NCBI GenBank assembly: GCA_018062505.1
Contig: JAGOSA010000006.1
Span: 1 to 33,894, forward strand
Direction: 5' to 3'
Length of the DNA: 33,894 nucleotides
Source: Minisyncoccota bacterium
Lineage (GTDB): Bacteria; Patescibacteriota; Minisyncoccia; Phycocordibacterales; UBA9973
The position numbers and the translations under genes are program-made. The number at the start of each line of letters is the position of its first letter. Positions within the stretch are counted from its first letter, which is position 1. A model generated the notes under the pieces. That model made no database searches. It saw only the letters and a list, made by a program, of their open reading frames with translations, and was not told the origin of the DNA. Below, in pieces: positions 23,483 to 32,183 of the stretch.

Positions 23483-23623
23483 TTAAGCATTTTCTTCTGT
23501 AGAAGCAGCTTCTGCACCTTCCATGCCTTCTTCTACTTCCTTCTTCTGATCGTTGTTTTCGTCTATCAATGGCGCGCCATCAACAGTTACATCGTCAGTT
23601 GTCTTGATTTCATCGTTATCCAT
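23483..23623 (-). CDS. 46-residue acidic protein, unknown
   Basis: Begins MDNDEIKTTDDVTVDG and is rich in Asp, Glu and Ala to the end (STEENA), with no hydrophobic core, so it is probably disordered. The ATG at 23623 is preferred over one 23 codons upstream because the acidic character begins there. The upstream region is A/T-rich; no clear promoter is assigned. Reality as a gene rests on composition and the stop just before the terminator. Confidence 0.45.
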   Translation of the reverse strand: MDNDEIKTTDDVTVDGAPLIDENNDQKKEVEEGMEGAEAASTEENA

Positions 23624-23703
23624 AAAATAAAAAGTTAGGTGCTGATAAAGTTGACCTAAGCTGATTGTGCAGGATTGCGCAGATAATAGCAAGCTGTTTT
23701 TCG

Positions 23704-24084
23704 CTATTTAGCCTTAATTAAGGCTGTATTTTGCTTAATCCGGTATTTGACAACTTTTCTCACTAATGTAAATGGCATTTTGGCGTCGAGTGGAAATTGG
23801 ATCGTACCTTTTGACTGTTTGTAGCCGGCGAAGTCTTTGCTGAAAGCTGCCACGCCGTCAGCTCCTGGGAAAAAGCCAATGTGGCTTTTGAAGCCACCAA
23901 AGTGGACCAAATTGCCGTTTTGTTTGAACGTTGGGATGCCGTAGCTGATCGTTTCAGTCGCTTTTGGGGCAGCTTTTTTGATGACATCGCGGAGTTCTTT
24001 GAGCTTTGGCTGAACATCTTTTGGAAATTGCTTGATGTATTGGTCGATGGTTGAGATTGAGGTTTTAGTTGAGGTTTTCTTCAT
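23704..24084 (-). CDS. DUF1801 (YdhG-like) protein
   Basis: 126 aa. The pattern IDQYIKQFPKDVQPKLKELR, then ISYGIPTFKQNGNLVHFGGF, HIGFFPG and GTIQFPLDAKMPFTLVRKVVKYR is typical of DUF1801/YdhG proteins (frataxin-like fold), whose biochemical role is unsettled. TATAAT lies 6 nt before the ATG at 24084 (leaderless). The Cdd1-like gene ends 7 nt upstream, so read-through is also possible. Confidence 0.88.
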   Translation of the reverse strand: MKKTSTKTSISTIDQYIKQFPKDVQPKLKELRDVIKKAAPKATETISYGIPTFKQNGNLVHFGGFKSHIGFFPGADGVAAFSKDFAGYKQSKGTIQFPLDAKMPFTLVRKVVKYRIKQNTALIKAK

Positions 24085-24090
24085 GTAAAT

Positions 24091-24096
24091 ATTATA
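24091..24096 (-). promoter_or_regulatory. -10 box, leaderless DUF1801 start
   Basis: TATAAT, 6 nt, ATG at 24084; it overlaps the 3' end of the upstream gene. Confidence 0.4.
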
Positions 24097-24385
24097 TATA
24101 CGTTTTCTTTGCGAGCAACTTTTTCCGGATCGGCGTATATGCCCACCAAACGCGAGCCGGCTCGCCTTTCATGAAATCGACAGCGGCCATGAAAGTATCA
24201 AGAACGCATGGATCTTGCTTTGAGTTCGTGAGTTTCTCAAGCTTGCGATACATTTTGAGTGGATCTTGTTTGGCGAGATCTTTTGGTGTCTTGATGCCGA
24301 GTGTTCGAAAATCGTGCGCAATGCGCGGGCCGACGTTTGGGATTTCTTCGAACTTTTTTATGAGTTTATGGTTGAGGATTTTCAT
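24092..24385 (-). CDS. Cdd1-like helix-hairpin-helix protein
   Basis: 97 aa. FEEIPNVGPRIAHDFRTLGI is a helix-hairpin-helix DNA-binding motif, followed by the Cdd1 family core LTNSKQDPCVLDTFMAAVDFMKGEPARVWWAYTP. The family (named pathogenicity locus / mitomycin-resistance-like) is small and of unproven function; nonspecific DNA binding is likely. It lies 6 nt after the cupin gene and 7 nt before the DUF1801 gene, forming a compact three-gene unit. Confidence 0.85.
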   Translation of the reverse strand: MKILNHKLIKKFEEIPNVGPRIAHDFRTLGIKTPKDLAKQDPLKMYRKLEKLTNSKQDPCVLDTFMAAVDFMKGEPARVWWAYTPIRKKLLAKKTYI

Positions 24386-24391
24386 AAATGT

Positions 24392-24679
24392 CTAAGAATC
24401 GCCTTCAATATCTTCGCCTACTATATAATGACACCCGTCTACACCAACTACCGCCGTATGTTTAATTCCAATCGGTACATCAAAACGTTCGCCAGTTTTT
24501 ACTTCAGCTTTAATATCACCCCCAAAACAAACTGAGCCACTTAAAACATAAAAACAAACTCTTCCATTGTGTGAATGAGAATCATAAATAGTATTTGGCT
24601 CATCCGTCCATTCGAAAATGTGCTTGTAATTTTCTTCCTTTAATTTGCTTTTTATTTCTTCTATTGAAAGTATTTTCAT
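24392..24679 (-). CDS. Small cupin-domain protein
   Basis: 95 aa from the ATG at 24679. Single conserved cupin barrel: H35xH37 in DSHSHNGRVCFYVLSG and H74 in PIGIKHTAVVG, which could bind a metal. No substrate can be inferred. The start codon is only 9 nt from the outer end of the left inverted repeat, so its original promoter was probably displaced, or now lies in the repeat. Longer starts would lie inside the repeat. Confidence 0.8.
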   Translation of the reverse strand: MKILSIEEIKSKLKEENYKHIFEWTDEPNTIYDSHSHNGRVCFYVLSGSVCFGGDIKAEVKTGERFDVPIGIKHTAVVGVDGCHYIVGEDIEGDS

Positions 24680-24688
24680 AGATGTTTT

Positions 24689-25074
24689 GCGGTGTTTTTT
24701 GATTGATGTTCGAACATTTTTTGAGCAAAACCCCCAATAAGGAAGCCAGCCCCGCCACTGCTCGACAAGCTCGCCACACCACAGAAAAATACTCTTTGCT
24801 CTTTTCATTTTGCGCGCGCCCGATTTTTTCTTCTTTTAATGAAAAGAGTATTTTTCTGTGGTGTTCTGCCTTCCAAGTATTCAGGCAGGTGGCGGGGCTG
24901 TCCTCAATTTGATTTCGCAAAGGAAAAGCGGAATTCCCCCCAAACCCCCCTTCCGCTTTTCCTTTGCTCAAACGGAACGGGAACGGAAGCAGGCGGGCAA
25001 AAATTCCTTCCCCCCAACCCCCTTCCTTTTTGCCCGCCTGCTTGGGCTTCGCCCCCAAAACTTTTCGGCGGGAC
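24689..25074 (+). repeat. Left 386-bp inverted repeat, hairpin array
   Basis: As far as I can align by eye it is identical to the reverse complement of 32184-32569. It holds nested or serial perfect stems: 24748-24758/24889-24899 (11 bp) enclosing 24776-24796/24844-24864 (21 bp); 24917-24933/24951-24967 (17 bp) with loop TTCCCCCCAAACCCCCC; 24987-25003/25027-25043 (17 bp) with a loop of two C-runs; and GGGC-TTC-GCCC at 25044-25054. The inner end touches the stop codon of the ATPase gene. Apparent ORFs through it are by-products. Confidence 0.95.
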
Positions 25075-27413
25075 TATTTAACAATTGCTACAAAATCGGC
25101 GATTTTTGTTTTCAGTTGCCCAAGTCCGTGATCATCTCCTACATCAACATGCGAAGTCGTCCAGTTACAAAACGAATATATTTGCTTGATTTTGTCCAAA
25201 TCGCCGTCATCTATCTCTTTATTACATTTTACACCATCAATCGCTGTTGGGAAATCATTTGCGTTCCAGTGCAATAAATTATTTTTGATATGCCTTTCAA
25301 CCTCATATCGCAAATATTGCCCATATTCAACGACTTTCAATTCAAAATCAAGACTTGCTGGGGGAATTTTTGCCAAGTCAGTTTCAAAATTTTTCAACTT
25401 ATCCAAAAATTTATCGGATTTGCTTTTGCAAATAAAACTTCCGCCAAATTCTTTTTTGTTTCTGATTAGATTATATTCGTTGCAATGTTTATCAAACCGC
25501 TTTCTTAGAAACTTGAAAAAAGTTCTGTGGTGAGAAAAAACAAAAATCTGCGAAAAGTTTTTTTGTTCTTCGGCGATTAAATCAACAAGACAGCTCAAAT
25601 TGCTATTATCCAAACTCGTGATCGGGTCATCGAAAACAAGCACTTTTTGTTTTTTATCTTTTTGTATATCAAGAAATGCAAAGAAAAAACAAAGGGACAA
25701 AACCTGAATTTCCCCTTCGGAAAGTCCCTCTTTGAAATCTCGTTCATTTCCCTCAAAATCCAAAACCTTGAACGCAAACGGAAATTCGGTTTTGTTTCCT
25801 GTCGGGGCTGTTTTTGGTTCAAGCTTAAAACTAAAATTGAAATTTTTGAAATAATCTTGAATTTTAGACAAGAGATTTGAAAAAGCCTTTGTCGAGCAAT
25901 GATCTTCGTATTCTTTTAACGCTGTTTCGTATTCTGTTTTTAGCGTAGCAAATACATCTTGTAGGGCTTTTTGTTCTTTTTCTTTTTGCTCTTTCTTTTG
26001 TTGTTCTTTTATCTTGTTCCCATTGATAAAAACCAACTCTTTTTCAATTTCAGCAATTCTTTTACTGCTTGAATCAATTCGTGCTTGAAGTTTTTCATCG
26101 GTGTTATCGGATTTGAATTTAGTAATAAGCTTGTTCTTTTGATCTACAAAATCACCAATCGCCTTAAAAAACGCCTCAATCACTTCAAATTCAGTTTTTA
26201 CCTTGTTATATAATTCTTGAATATTCTCTTTGCTCGGTTTCGCAAGTTTTGTTATTTTACCGCTCAACTCCTTTATTTCTTTTACGGCTGGCTTTTTATA
26301 TGTTTTTTCGTCCTCAACAGAGTAGATATTTGGTATTTTGTAATTTTGGTCTAATTTCTTAAGTTCAAGAAAAATGCTATTCAAATCAAAATCGGAAACG
26401 GCTTGCGTAATTTGTGATATTTCATCAATCAAAGCTTGCTTGTCTTTCTCAAATTGTTGTACCTGTGTTTTATATGTTGTGTCGTAAATTTGCTCGTATA
26501 GATCAATAATATTTTTTATTCCTGCTTCTTCATTTTCAGATTGGCAAAAAGGACACTGGTTTTGGTGTGCCTTTCTAATTTCAAAACCAGTTTCAAAGAA
26601 TGATTTATGCGTTTTGACTTTATCAATCAAAGTCTGCTCGGCTTCTATTTTTGCCTGCTCTTTTAGGTCAAAATCAAAAAGTGCTTGATAGGTTTTCTCG
26701 TCAGAAAGGGAAATTTCAACTTCTTCTGTCAACAAGCCTTTTATGTCGCTTTGGATACTGGCGACTTTCTTTTGCAATCCCTGATCAGTTTCAAGGCTCT
26801 TTTCAGATTCTTTTTTCTCCTTTCCCAGTGTTTGCTTTGCTGTTTTGATTTCTTCTTCGCTTTTGTCTTTGTAATTTTTGAAAAAAGGTTGCTCGTCATC
26901 GGTCAAAGCAAACGCCAAAGAATCCCGATTTGCGGAATTGAAATCTTTTATTTTTTGGTCTTGTTCTTCTTTCGCTTTTTTCGCTTTATCTCTTACGCCT
27001 CGCAAATTGATAGCGTCGCTATCAAACTCAATAATCATTTTACCCGACTCTTGTTCCTGCCCGTTTTGTGTTGTATCTCGTCTGTGTCCCAAATGAACAT
27101 TTTTATCAACAAATTCACGATCAAAAAACAGAATAGAATCTTTGGCGATTTTATTATCCCAATCGTTATTTACGGGATATTTTTTCTCGCCGTCATCAAA
27201 GACTAAACACGCTTCGACTGGTTTGTATTTCCCAAGATCCTTGTTTTCCGAAACATTTTTCAACAGGTTGGCAATTGAGCTTTTGCCACTTCCATTTTCA
27301 CCATAAAGGATATTCACTTCATCATGAAAAGTTTCGTTATTCAAAAAAGGTTGCCAATCAAAATCTTGGAACGATTTATAACCTTTGATTTTTTTGATAC
27401 TTTTCAGCTTCAT
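25074..27413 (-). CDS. RloC/PrrC-like ABC-ATPase, putative anticodon nuclease
   Basis: 779 aa. N-terminal Walker A GENGSGKSS (38-46); long coiled coils (about 140-285 and 300-510) broken by a zinc hook C287-P-F-C290; ABC signature LSEGE (564-568), Walker B VLVFDD (591-596), D-loop SLD and H-loop SHH (627-629). The tail has R702xxxE706 and H755, the arrangement of the R-E-H triad in PrrC/RloC tRNA anticodon nucleases. RloC proteins have exactly this zinc-hook ATPase layout and occur with type I restriction loci, acting when restriction fails. It starts 6 nt after the methylase gene, last in the operon. An AAA_13-type ATPase without tRNase activity is the alternative. Confidence 0.75.
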   Translation of the reverse strand: MKLKSIKKIKGYKSFQDFDWQPFLNNETFHDEVNILYGENGSGKSSIANLLKNVSENKDLGKYKPVEACLVFDDGEKKYPVNNDWDNKIAKDSILFFDREFVDKNVHLGHRRDTTQNGQEQESGKMIIEFDSDAINLRGVRDKAKKAKEEQDQKIKDFNSANRDSLAFALTDDEQPFFKNYKDKSEEEIKTAKQTLGKEKKESEKSLETDQGLQKKVASIQSDIKGLLTEEVEISLSDEKTYQALFDFDLKEQAKIEAEQTLIDKVKTHKSFFETGFEIRKAHQNQCPFCQSENEEAGIKNIIDLYEQIYDTTYKTQVQQFEKDKQALIDEISQITQAVSDFDLNSIFLELKKLDQNYKIPNIYSVEDEKTYKKPAVKEIKELSGKITKLAKPSKENIQELYNKVKTEFEVIEAFFKAIGDFVDQKNKLITKFKSDNTDEKLQARIDSSSKRIAEIEKELVFINGNKIKEQQKKEQKEKEQKALQDVFATLKTEYETALKEYEDHCSTKAFSNLLSKIQDYFKNFNFSFKLEPKTAPTGNKTEFPFAFKVLDFEGNERDFKEGLSEGEIQVLSLCFFFAFLDIQKDKKQKVLVFDDPITSLDNSNLSCLVDLIAEEQKNFSQIFVFSHHRTFFKFLRKRFDKHCNEYNLIRNKKEFGGSFICKSKSDKFLDKLKNFETDLAKIPPASLDFELKVVEYGQYLRYEVERHIKNNLLHWNANDFPTAIDGVKCNKEIDDGDLDKIKQIYSFCNWTTSHVDVGDDHGLGQLKTKIADFVAIVK

Positions 27414-27419
27414 ATTTAC

Positions 27420-29264
27420 TTATAGAATTTCAAAAATAGTTTCCTTGATGTTTTCTTCCGACTCCTCAATTTTTGCTTTCATTTCTGATATTTTTTTCTG
27501 TTCAGCAACAATTTTATTTCCAAAATCATTCTGTTTTTCAATGGAAACATAATCAATCAAGTAATTTGAAAATTCAGTTTTATTGATTGCCAGTTTTGAT
27601 ACACCCTTTGCCAAATCAGCGACAATTTGCTCTCTTATCGCATTAAAATATGCGTGATAAAAAGACAAATTTACTGGATATTTTGAATCTTTTTTGGGCG
27701 ATAATATAAAGCAAAGATCACTTGCGATGAATTTTCCATTTACATAATGGGTTCTGCCCAGAGATCCCGCCGCACCGAAAGCAAAAATCAAAGCTTCACA
27801 ATCATGAGTGTATGAATTATGAGTACTCCATTCTTGCGCGGCAGTAATAAAATCAAATTCGCCTTCGGTTTTTTTCGTGCTTTGTAATGTTCCTTTCTGT
27901 ATATCAAACAAAGTTGAAATTTCTACTGATTCGTTTCCGTTCTCTCTGTTTGAAATCAAGTATTTATTTACAAACAAACTAAATTTTTTATTTAGCTTAT
28001 CTTTAGAAACAACAATAAAATCAATTTTATTATCTAAACTCTTTTTTCCACTCTTAAAATCTGTAATCAATTTTACTGCTTCGGGTAGATCGTTTTGTTC
28101 AATTTTCCGTCTTTGTTCCCCCTTTTCATATCCGTCATTACTTACCTTTATAAAAATGATATCTTTTGATTTTTTCGCAAATTCTTTGTCAAAAAATAAT
28201 ACGCTTGTTTTTGCACCCGCATACGGCTTAAAAACTGTGTTATGAAGCGAAACGACTGCATATAAACCATTTTCTATAGCAAGCTCTCTTAATTTCGCAT
28301 AAAGATTAGACGGGTTAGCAACTATCCCGTCAGGAACAACAACGCCAGCCTTTCCGTTAATATTCAAATGTTCAATAATGTAATCGACAAAAAGTGCTTC
28401 AGCTTTCTTACATTGAATAGTAAAGCGTTTGTGCGGACTAATTCCACCTTTCGGTGTCATAAATGGTGGATTGGCGAGAATTACATCAAATGTTTCGTCC
28501 CAACGCTTTTCGCTTGTCAGTGAATCGTATTCGTGGATTTTCGGTTCAGGGAATCCATGCAAATACATATTCACCAGCGCTAATTTCACCATATCGGGCG
28601 AAATATCATAACCCGCAAGATTGTTCATCAACTTCAATTTCTCGTCTGGGGTGAGTGCTTTTTCTTTATTCTGTTTCAAAATATGTTTGTAAGCTGAAAT
28701 CAAAAATCCAGCCGTTCCACAAGCGGGGTCAAGGATTGTTTCGCTTTTCTTCGGATCAACCACTTCAACAATAAAATCAATAATGTGCCGTGGCGTGCGG
28801 AATTGTCCTGCGTCGCCTTGGCTTCCGAGAATAGAAAGCAAATATTCAAAAGCATTTCCTAAATTTTCGCTGTGTTCATAATTAAATTCGTTTATCTCTT
28901 TCAGGAAAAGCGAAAGAGTACGCGGGTCGTTGTATGGCAAAAACGCGCCTTTGAAAATATTTCTGAACAATTGCGGAATATGCGGATTTTTTGGCATATT
29001 CGTAATTGCCTGAACATAAAGATCAAGGCGTTCTTGTCCCGAAAGTTTGTTGTCCAAAATTTTCGTCCATGAAAATTTTTTCCAATCATCAACGAAAAAT
29101 TGAGTTTTCAATCCAACTTCTTCGTTTTCCTTATCCATATCGTCCATAAACTTATAGATAAGAGCAGTGGTGATTTGCTCAACCTGCGCTTTTGGATCAG
29201 GAACTTTCCCGACAAGAATTTGTCGGGCAGAGTCAAGTTTTCGTTTTGTAGTTTGATCAAGCAT
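27420..29264 (-). CDS. Type I restriction methyltransferase fused to a specificity domain
   Basis: 614 aa; N6-adenine methylation. HsdM part: helical N-domain (1-130), AdoMet motif DPACGTAGF (179-187) preceded by GQFRTPRHI, catalytic NPPF (265-268). From about 440 on it becomes HsdS-like: one target-recognition domain (SVEISTLFDIQKGTLQST to SNYLIDYVSIEKQN) and a C-terminal helical spacer (IVAEQKKISEMKAKIEESEE). No separate hsdS exists in the cassette, so this fusion with a single TRD must set specificity; dimers would read a symmetric bipartite site. It starts 11 nt after hsdR. Confidence 0.9.
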   Translation of the reverse strand: MLDQTTKRKLDSARQILVGKVPDPKAQVEQITTALIYKFMDDMDKENEEVGLKTQFFVDDWKKFSWTKILDNKLSGQERLDLYVQAITNMPKNPHIPQLFRNIFKGAFLPYNDPRTLSLFLKEINEFNYEHSENLGNAFEYLLSILGSQGDAGQFRTPRHIIDFIVEVVDPKKSETILDPACGTAGFLISAYKHILKQNKEKALTPDEKLKLMNNLAGYDISPDMVKLALVNMYLHGFPEPKIHEYDSLTSEKRWDETFDVILANPPFMTPKGGISPHKRFTIQCKKAEALFVDYIIEHLNINGKAGVVVPDGIVANPSNLYAKLRELAIENGLYAVVSLHNTVFKPYAGAKTSVLFFDKEFAKKSKDIIFIKVSNDGYEKGEQRRKIEQNDLPEAVKLITDFKSGKKSLDNKIDFIVVSKDKLNKKFSLFVNKYLISNRENGNESVEISTLFDIQKGTLQSTKKTEGEFDFITAAQEWSTHNSYTHDCEALIFAFGAAGSLGRTHYVNGKFIASDLCFILSPKKDSKYPVNLSFYHAYFNAIREQIVADLAKGVSKLAINKTEFSNYLIDYVSIEKQNDFGNKIVAEQKKISEMKAKIEESEENIKETIFEIL

Positions 29265-29275
29265 AATATTTTTGG

Positions 29276-31786
29276 TTACCTCATATAAACATTAACGGGA
29301 ACATAATCTTTCACATAAGTAGGAACAGTTTCCCGCCAACCGTTCAATTGCTTAAATTCTGCCATTGTAAATCCAGCAAATTCTCTCGGAAATCGTTGAT
29401 TGTTTATTTCATTTCTAAAATATTCGCTCGTAACATACGCTTTCAGATAATTTTTGATATGCGGAACATATTTGCTTTCGGGCTTGTAGATTGAGATAAA
29501 CTTTTCGCATTCTTCTTCCAATTTTTCGTCTTTGGATTTGAATACATCAATCAAGCCAAAAGCTCGTTCCAAAAATTCACGCCAAGAGATACGGCGATCA
29601 AGATTTTCGCTCTTGCGAATTTTTTCAAGATTCAGGAATAATTGCGGTTTGTCTTCGTATTTGTCCCGCATAATCTGCACAGCTTTGTCCCACTGCTCGC
29701 TTTCGACGGCAGACTTTACTTCGGGGTCATTTTGTAATTCTTCGCGGGCTTTCTCAAAAAGTTTTCTATCAACTTTCATTCCCTCGATTCCAACAGGTGT
29801 TTCGGTTAGGGATTTTACTTTGTCGGGATTGAAAACTTCTATTTCATCAATATCAACGCCGACAGGTCCTTCTCCGCCCGTTCCTTTTTGTTTTATTGGC
29901 AATTGCAAAACCTCGTCATAATCAAACTTTTCTTCAAAGTATTCGCAGTTTGCGAAGAAGTCGAAAAATTTGAAATGGTCTTTTGGTTTTTTGTGCTTCT
30001 CGCCGTATTCATCGGTATATTCAAAAGTGAATTTTCTTGTTCCTCGTCCTTTGATCTGAATAAAATCAGTCGGCGAAAAGACTGGGCGCATAAGTGCAAG
30101 ATTCAAAATATCTTGGCAATCATAACCAGTCGTCATCATGCCGACAGTTACGCAAACCCTTGTTTTGCTTGATTTATAATTCTCTAAAAATTTTGTATGA
30201 CCGCTTAAATTGTTGTTTGCAAAATTGATCGTGAATTGCTGACTGTCTGCAATGTTTGAGGTTATTTGCACAGCAAAATCAGAGTTGTATTTGTCTGGCC
30301 AAAGTTGGCTCGCCATTTGATTTAGCGTTTGGGTGATTTTTGAAGCGTGTTTTTGGCTAACGCAAAATATAATGCCCTTGCCAATTTCACCGCTTATCGG
30401 GTCTTTGAAAGCATTTTCAATAAATGTCTGGCAAAAAACACGATTTGTTTTTTCGGAAAAGAATTTCTTTTCAAAATCCTTTTGGAAAAATGTTTCTTCG
30501 CTTTCTCCGCCTTCTTCGTCCTCAACCATAACCGCATAACCCTTTTCCGAAAGTAATTCGGTGGTGATGTCGGTTCGTGCGTCTGAAACAATGGGATTGA
30601 TCAAAAATCCTTCTTTTACGCCGTCAAGCAAGCTAAAACGAAAAGTTGGCTCACCGTTTTTGCAGCCAAAAGTCGTGTAAGTGTCCAAGAGTTGCCGTCT
30701 TTCCCAAGCTCGCGGGTCTTTTTGTGATAATTTTTGCGGATCAACATTTTTCAAATAATCTTTCGGCGTTGCGGTTAAGCCCAATTTGTAGCCGATAAAA
30801 TATTCAAAAACTGCTCGCGAGTTTCCACCGATTGCTCGGTGTGATTCGTCGGCAATAACTAAATCAAAATCAGTCGGTGAAAATAGTTTTTTGTACTTGT
30901 CTTGAGAAGAAAGACTTTGAACGGTTGTGATAACCACTTCTGCCTTTTTCCAGTCATCACGATTTTGCTTGTAAATAACAGAAGAAAAGTCGTTGCTCAA
31001 ATAGCGGACAAAGTTTTTGTGGGCTTGGTCTTCCAATTCCAAACGATCAACCAAAAACAAAATTCTTTTTGCGTTTCCAGTTCTTAAAAATAGCTTGATA
31101 ATTGCGGCGGAAATAAGTGTTTTTCCTGTGCCTGTCGCCATTTCAAAAAGAAAACGATCGTTTCCAGCTTCGGCGGATTTTTGCAAAGTGTGAACCGCTT
31201 TGAGCTGATAAGGGCGCAAAATTCGTAAATTTTCGTCCCAAAGATATTGTTCGCGCGTATCTTCTTTGAGATAGCGAGGATCGTCTTTGAAATTTGGATT
31301 TTGCGTAAGTGCAATATAATCTTCTTTGACTTCCTCATCTGCTAAACGCTGATTGTCGGGTTTAAAATCCTGCCTGTGCTTCAAAGATTCTTGTGTTGGA
31401 AATTCCGTAATAATTTCAGGATCACCTCGTTCCAAATCCCAAAAATAATGAAGATTGCCGTTTGAGAGAATTACAAAACGAGCATTTTCGGTGTGGGCGT
31501 ATTTTCTCGCTTGTTCTTTTCCGTCTAACGGATTTTTATCTTCCTTTTTGGCTTCCAAAATAACGAGTGGAAAACCTTTCTCATCAAGCAATAAAAAATC
31601 AATAAAGCCGTTTTTTGTAGATTCAAAATCTTCACCGAAAGCGTCAATGTCTTTTTGGGTAAGTTTTACATTCGGTTCAAGTGAAATATTTGCTTGTCCT
31701 TTTTCATTATCAAAAAATCTCCAGCCCGCTTGTTCAAGGAGTTTGTTTATTTTTATTCGTGCTTTTGCTTCTTTAGAATTTGCCAT
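29276..31786 (-). CDS. hsdR: Type I restriction endonuclease subunit R
   Basis: 836 aa. PD-(D/E)XK nuclease at the N-terminus (D63 in GFIDFLLLD, E78-A-K80 in VILEAKKED). Superfamily 2 motor: Walker A ATGTGKT (217-223), DESH (313-316), GLTATP, and motif VI IKGRGTR. The C-terminal helical domain (about 640-836) would contact the methylase. It is shorter than EcoKI-type HsdR (over 1,000 aa) and closer to EcoEI-type R subunits. It translocates and cuts unmodified DNA together with the M-S fusion. It starts 4 nt after the XRE gene. Confidence 0.93.
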   Translation of the reverse strand: MANSKEAKARIKINKLLEQAGWRFFDNEKGQANISLEPNVKLTQKDIDAFGEDFESTKNGFIDFLLLDEKGFPLVILEAKKEDKNPLDGKEQARKYAHTENARFVILSNGNLHYFWDLERGDPEIITEFPTQESLKHRQDFKPDNQRLADEEVKEDYIALTQNPNFKDDPRYLKEDTREQYLWDENLRILRPYQLKAVHTLQKSAEAGNDRFLFEMATGTGKTLISAAIIKLFLRTGNAKRILFLVDRLELEDQAHKNFVRYLSNDFSSVIYKQNRDDWKKAEVVITTVQSLSSQDKYKKLFSPTDFDLVIADESHRAIGGNSRAVFEYFIGYKLGLTATPKDYLKNVDPQKLSQKDPRAWERRQLLDTYTTFGCKNGEPTFRFSLLDGVKEGFLINPIVSDARTDITTELLSEKGYAVMVEDEEGGESEETFFQKDFEKKFFSEKTNRVFCQTFIENAFKDPISGEIGKGIIFCVSQKHASKITQTLNQMASQLWPDKYNSDFAVQITSNIADSQQFTINFANNNLSGHTKFLENYKSSKTRVCVTVGMMTTGYDCQDILNLALMRPVFSPTDFIQIKGRGTRKFTFEYTDEYGEKHKKPKDHFKFFDFFANCEYFEEKFDYDEVLQLPIKQKGTGGEGPVGVDIDEIEVFNPDKVKSLTETPVGIEGMKVDRKLFEKAREELQNDPEVKSAVESEQWDKAVQIMRDKYEDKPQLFLNLEKIRKSENLDRRISWREFLERAFGLIDVFKSKDEKLEEECEKFISIYKPESKYVPHIKNYLKAYVTSEYFRNEINNQRFPREFAGFTMAEFKQLNGWRETVPTYVKDYVPVNVYMR

Positions 31787-31790
31787 AATT

Positions 31791-32000
31791 TTATTTCATT
31801 AAATCATCAAGCGAAACGCCGAGAGCGTCCGCTATTTTTTTGACTGTATCAATAGTGGGGTTGGGAGTAGAGCCAGCTTCAATTTTGGCAATCGTATGAA
31901 AAGCTAAATCTGCTTTTTTGGAAAGCACATCTTGAGAAATACCGAGCTTGTTTCGGTATTTCTTTATATTATCGCCAATTGTGGATTTTTCGTTTGACAT
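31791..32000 (-). CDS. XRE-family regulator of the restriction operon
   Basis: 69 aa, almost entirely one Cro/C1-type helix-turn-helix: IGDNIKKYRNKLGISQDVLS, KKADLAFHTIAKIEAG, then IADALGVSLDDLM. Size and position as the first gene resemble the controller (C) proteins of restriction-modification systems, which set the methylase/nuclease balance. A palindromic A/T-rich site overlaps its promoter (32015-32033), fitting autoregulation. Confidence 0.9.
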   Translation of the reverse strand: MSNEKSTIGDNIKKYRNKLGISQDVLSKKADLAFHTIAKIEAGSTPNPTIDTVKKIADALGVSLDDLMK

Positions 32001-32014
32001 ATTCGTATAGTTTT

Positions 32015-32033
32015 ACTATTATAGTTATATAGT
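32015..32033 (-). promoter_or_regulatory. Promoter and putative C-box of the restriction operon
   Basis: TATAAT (32018-32023, minus strand) lies 17 nt before the XRE ATG. It is embedded in the inverted repeat ACTAT-N9-ATAGT (32015-32019 / 32029-32033), with a further TATAG half-site at 32006-32010. A bound XRE dimer would cover the -10 box. Confidence 0.5.
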
Positions 32034-32183
32034 ATTAAAAACATCACTTATTTATAGTTAGTATATGAAATTTTTAGCATTTAGTCAAACAAAATTAGGG
32101 AGTTCATTCGACATAACGCGCGCACGGGTGGGTGGGGCAAGCGTTATTCCTCTTTTATCTTCTCTTTTGTTTTCTGTCCCGCC

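Noticed and set aside
24703-25081. Short frames in the left repeat
   Set aside because: They mirror the frames in the right copy and follow from the stems and C-runs; no coding signal.
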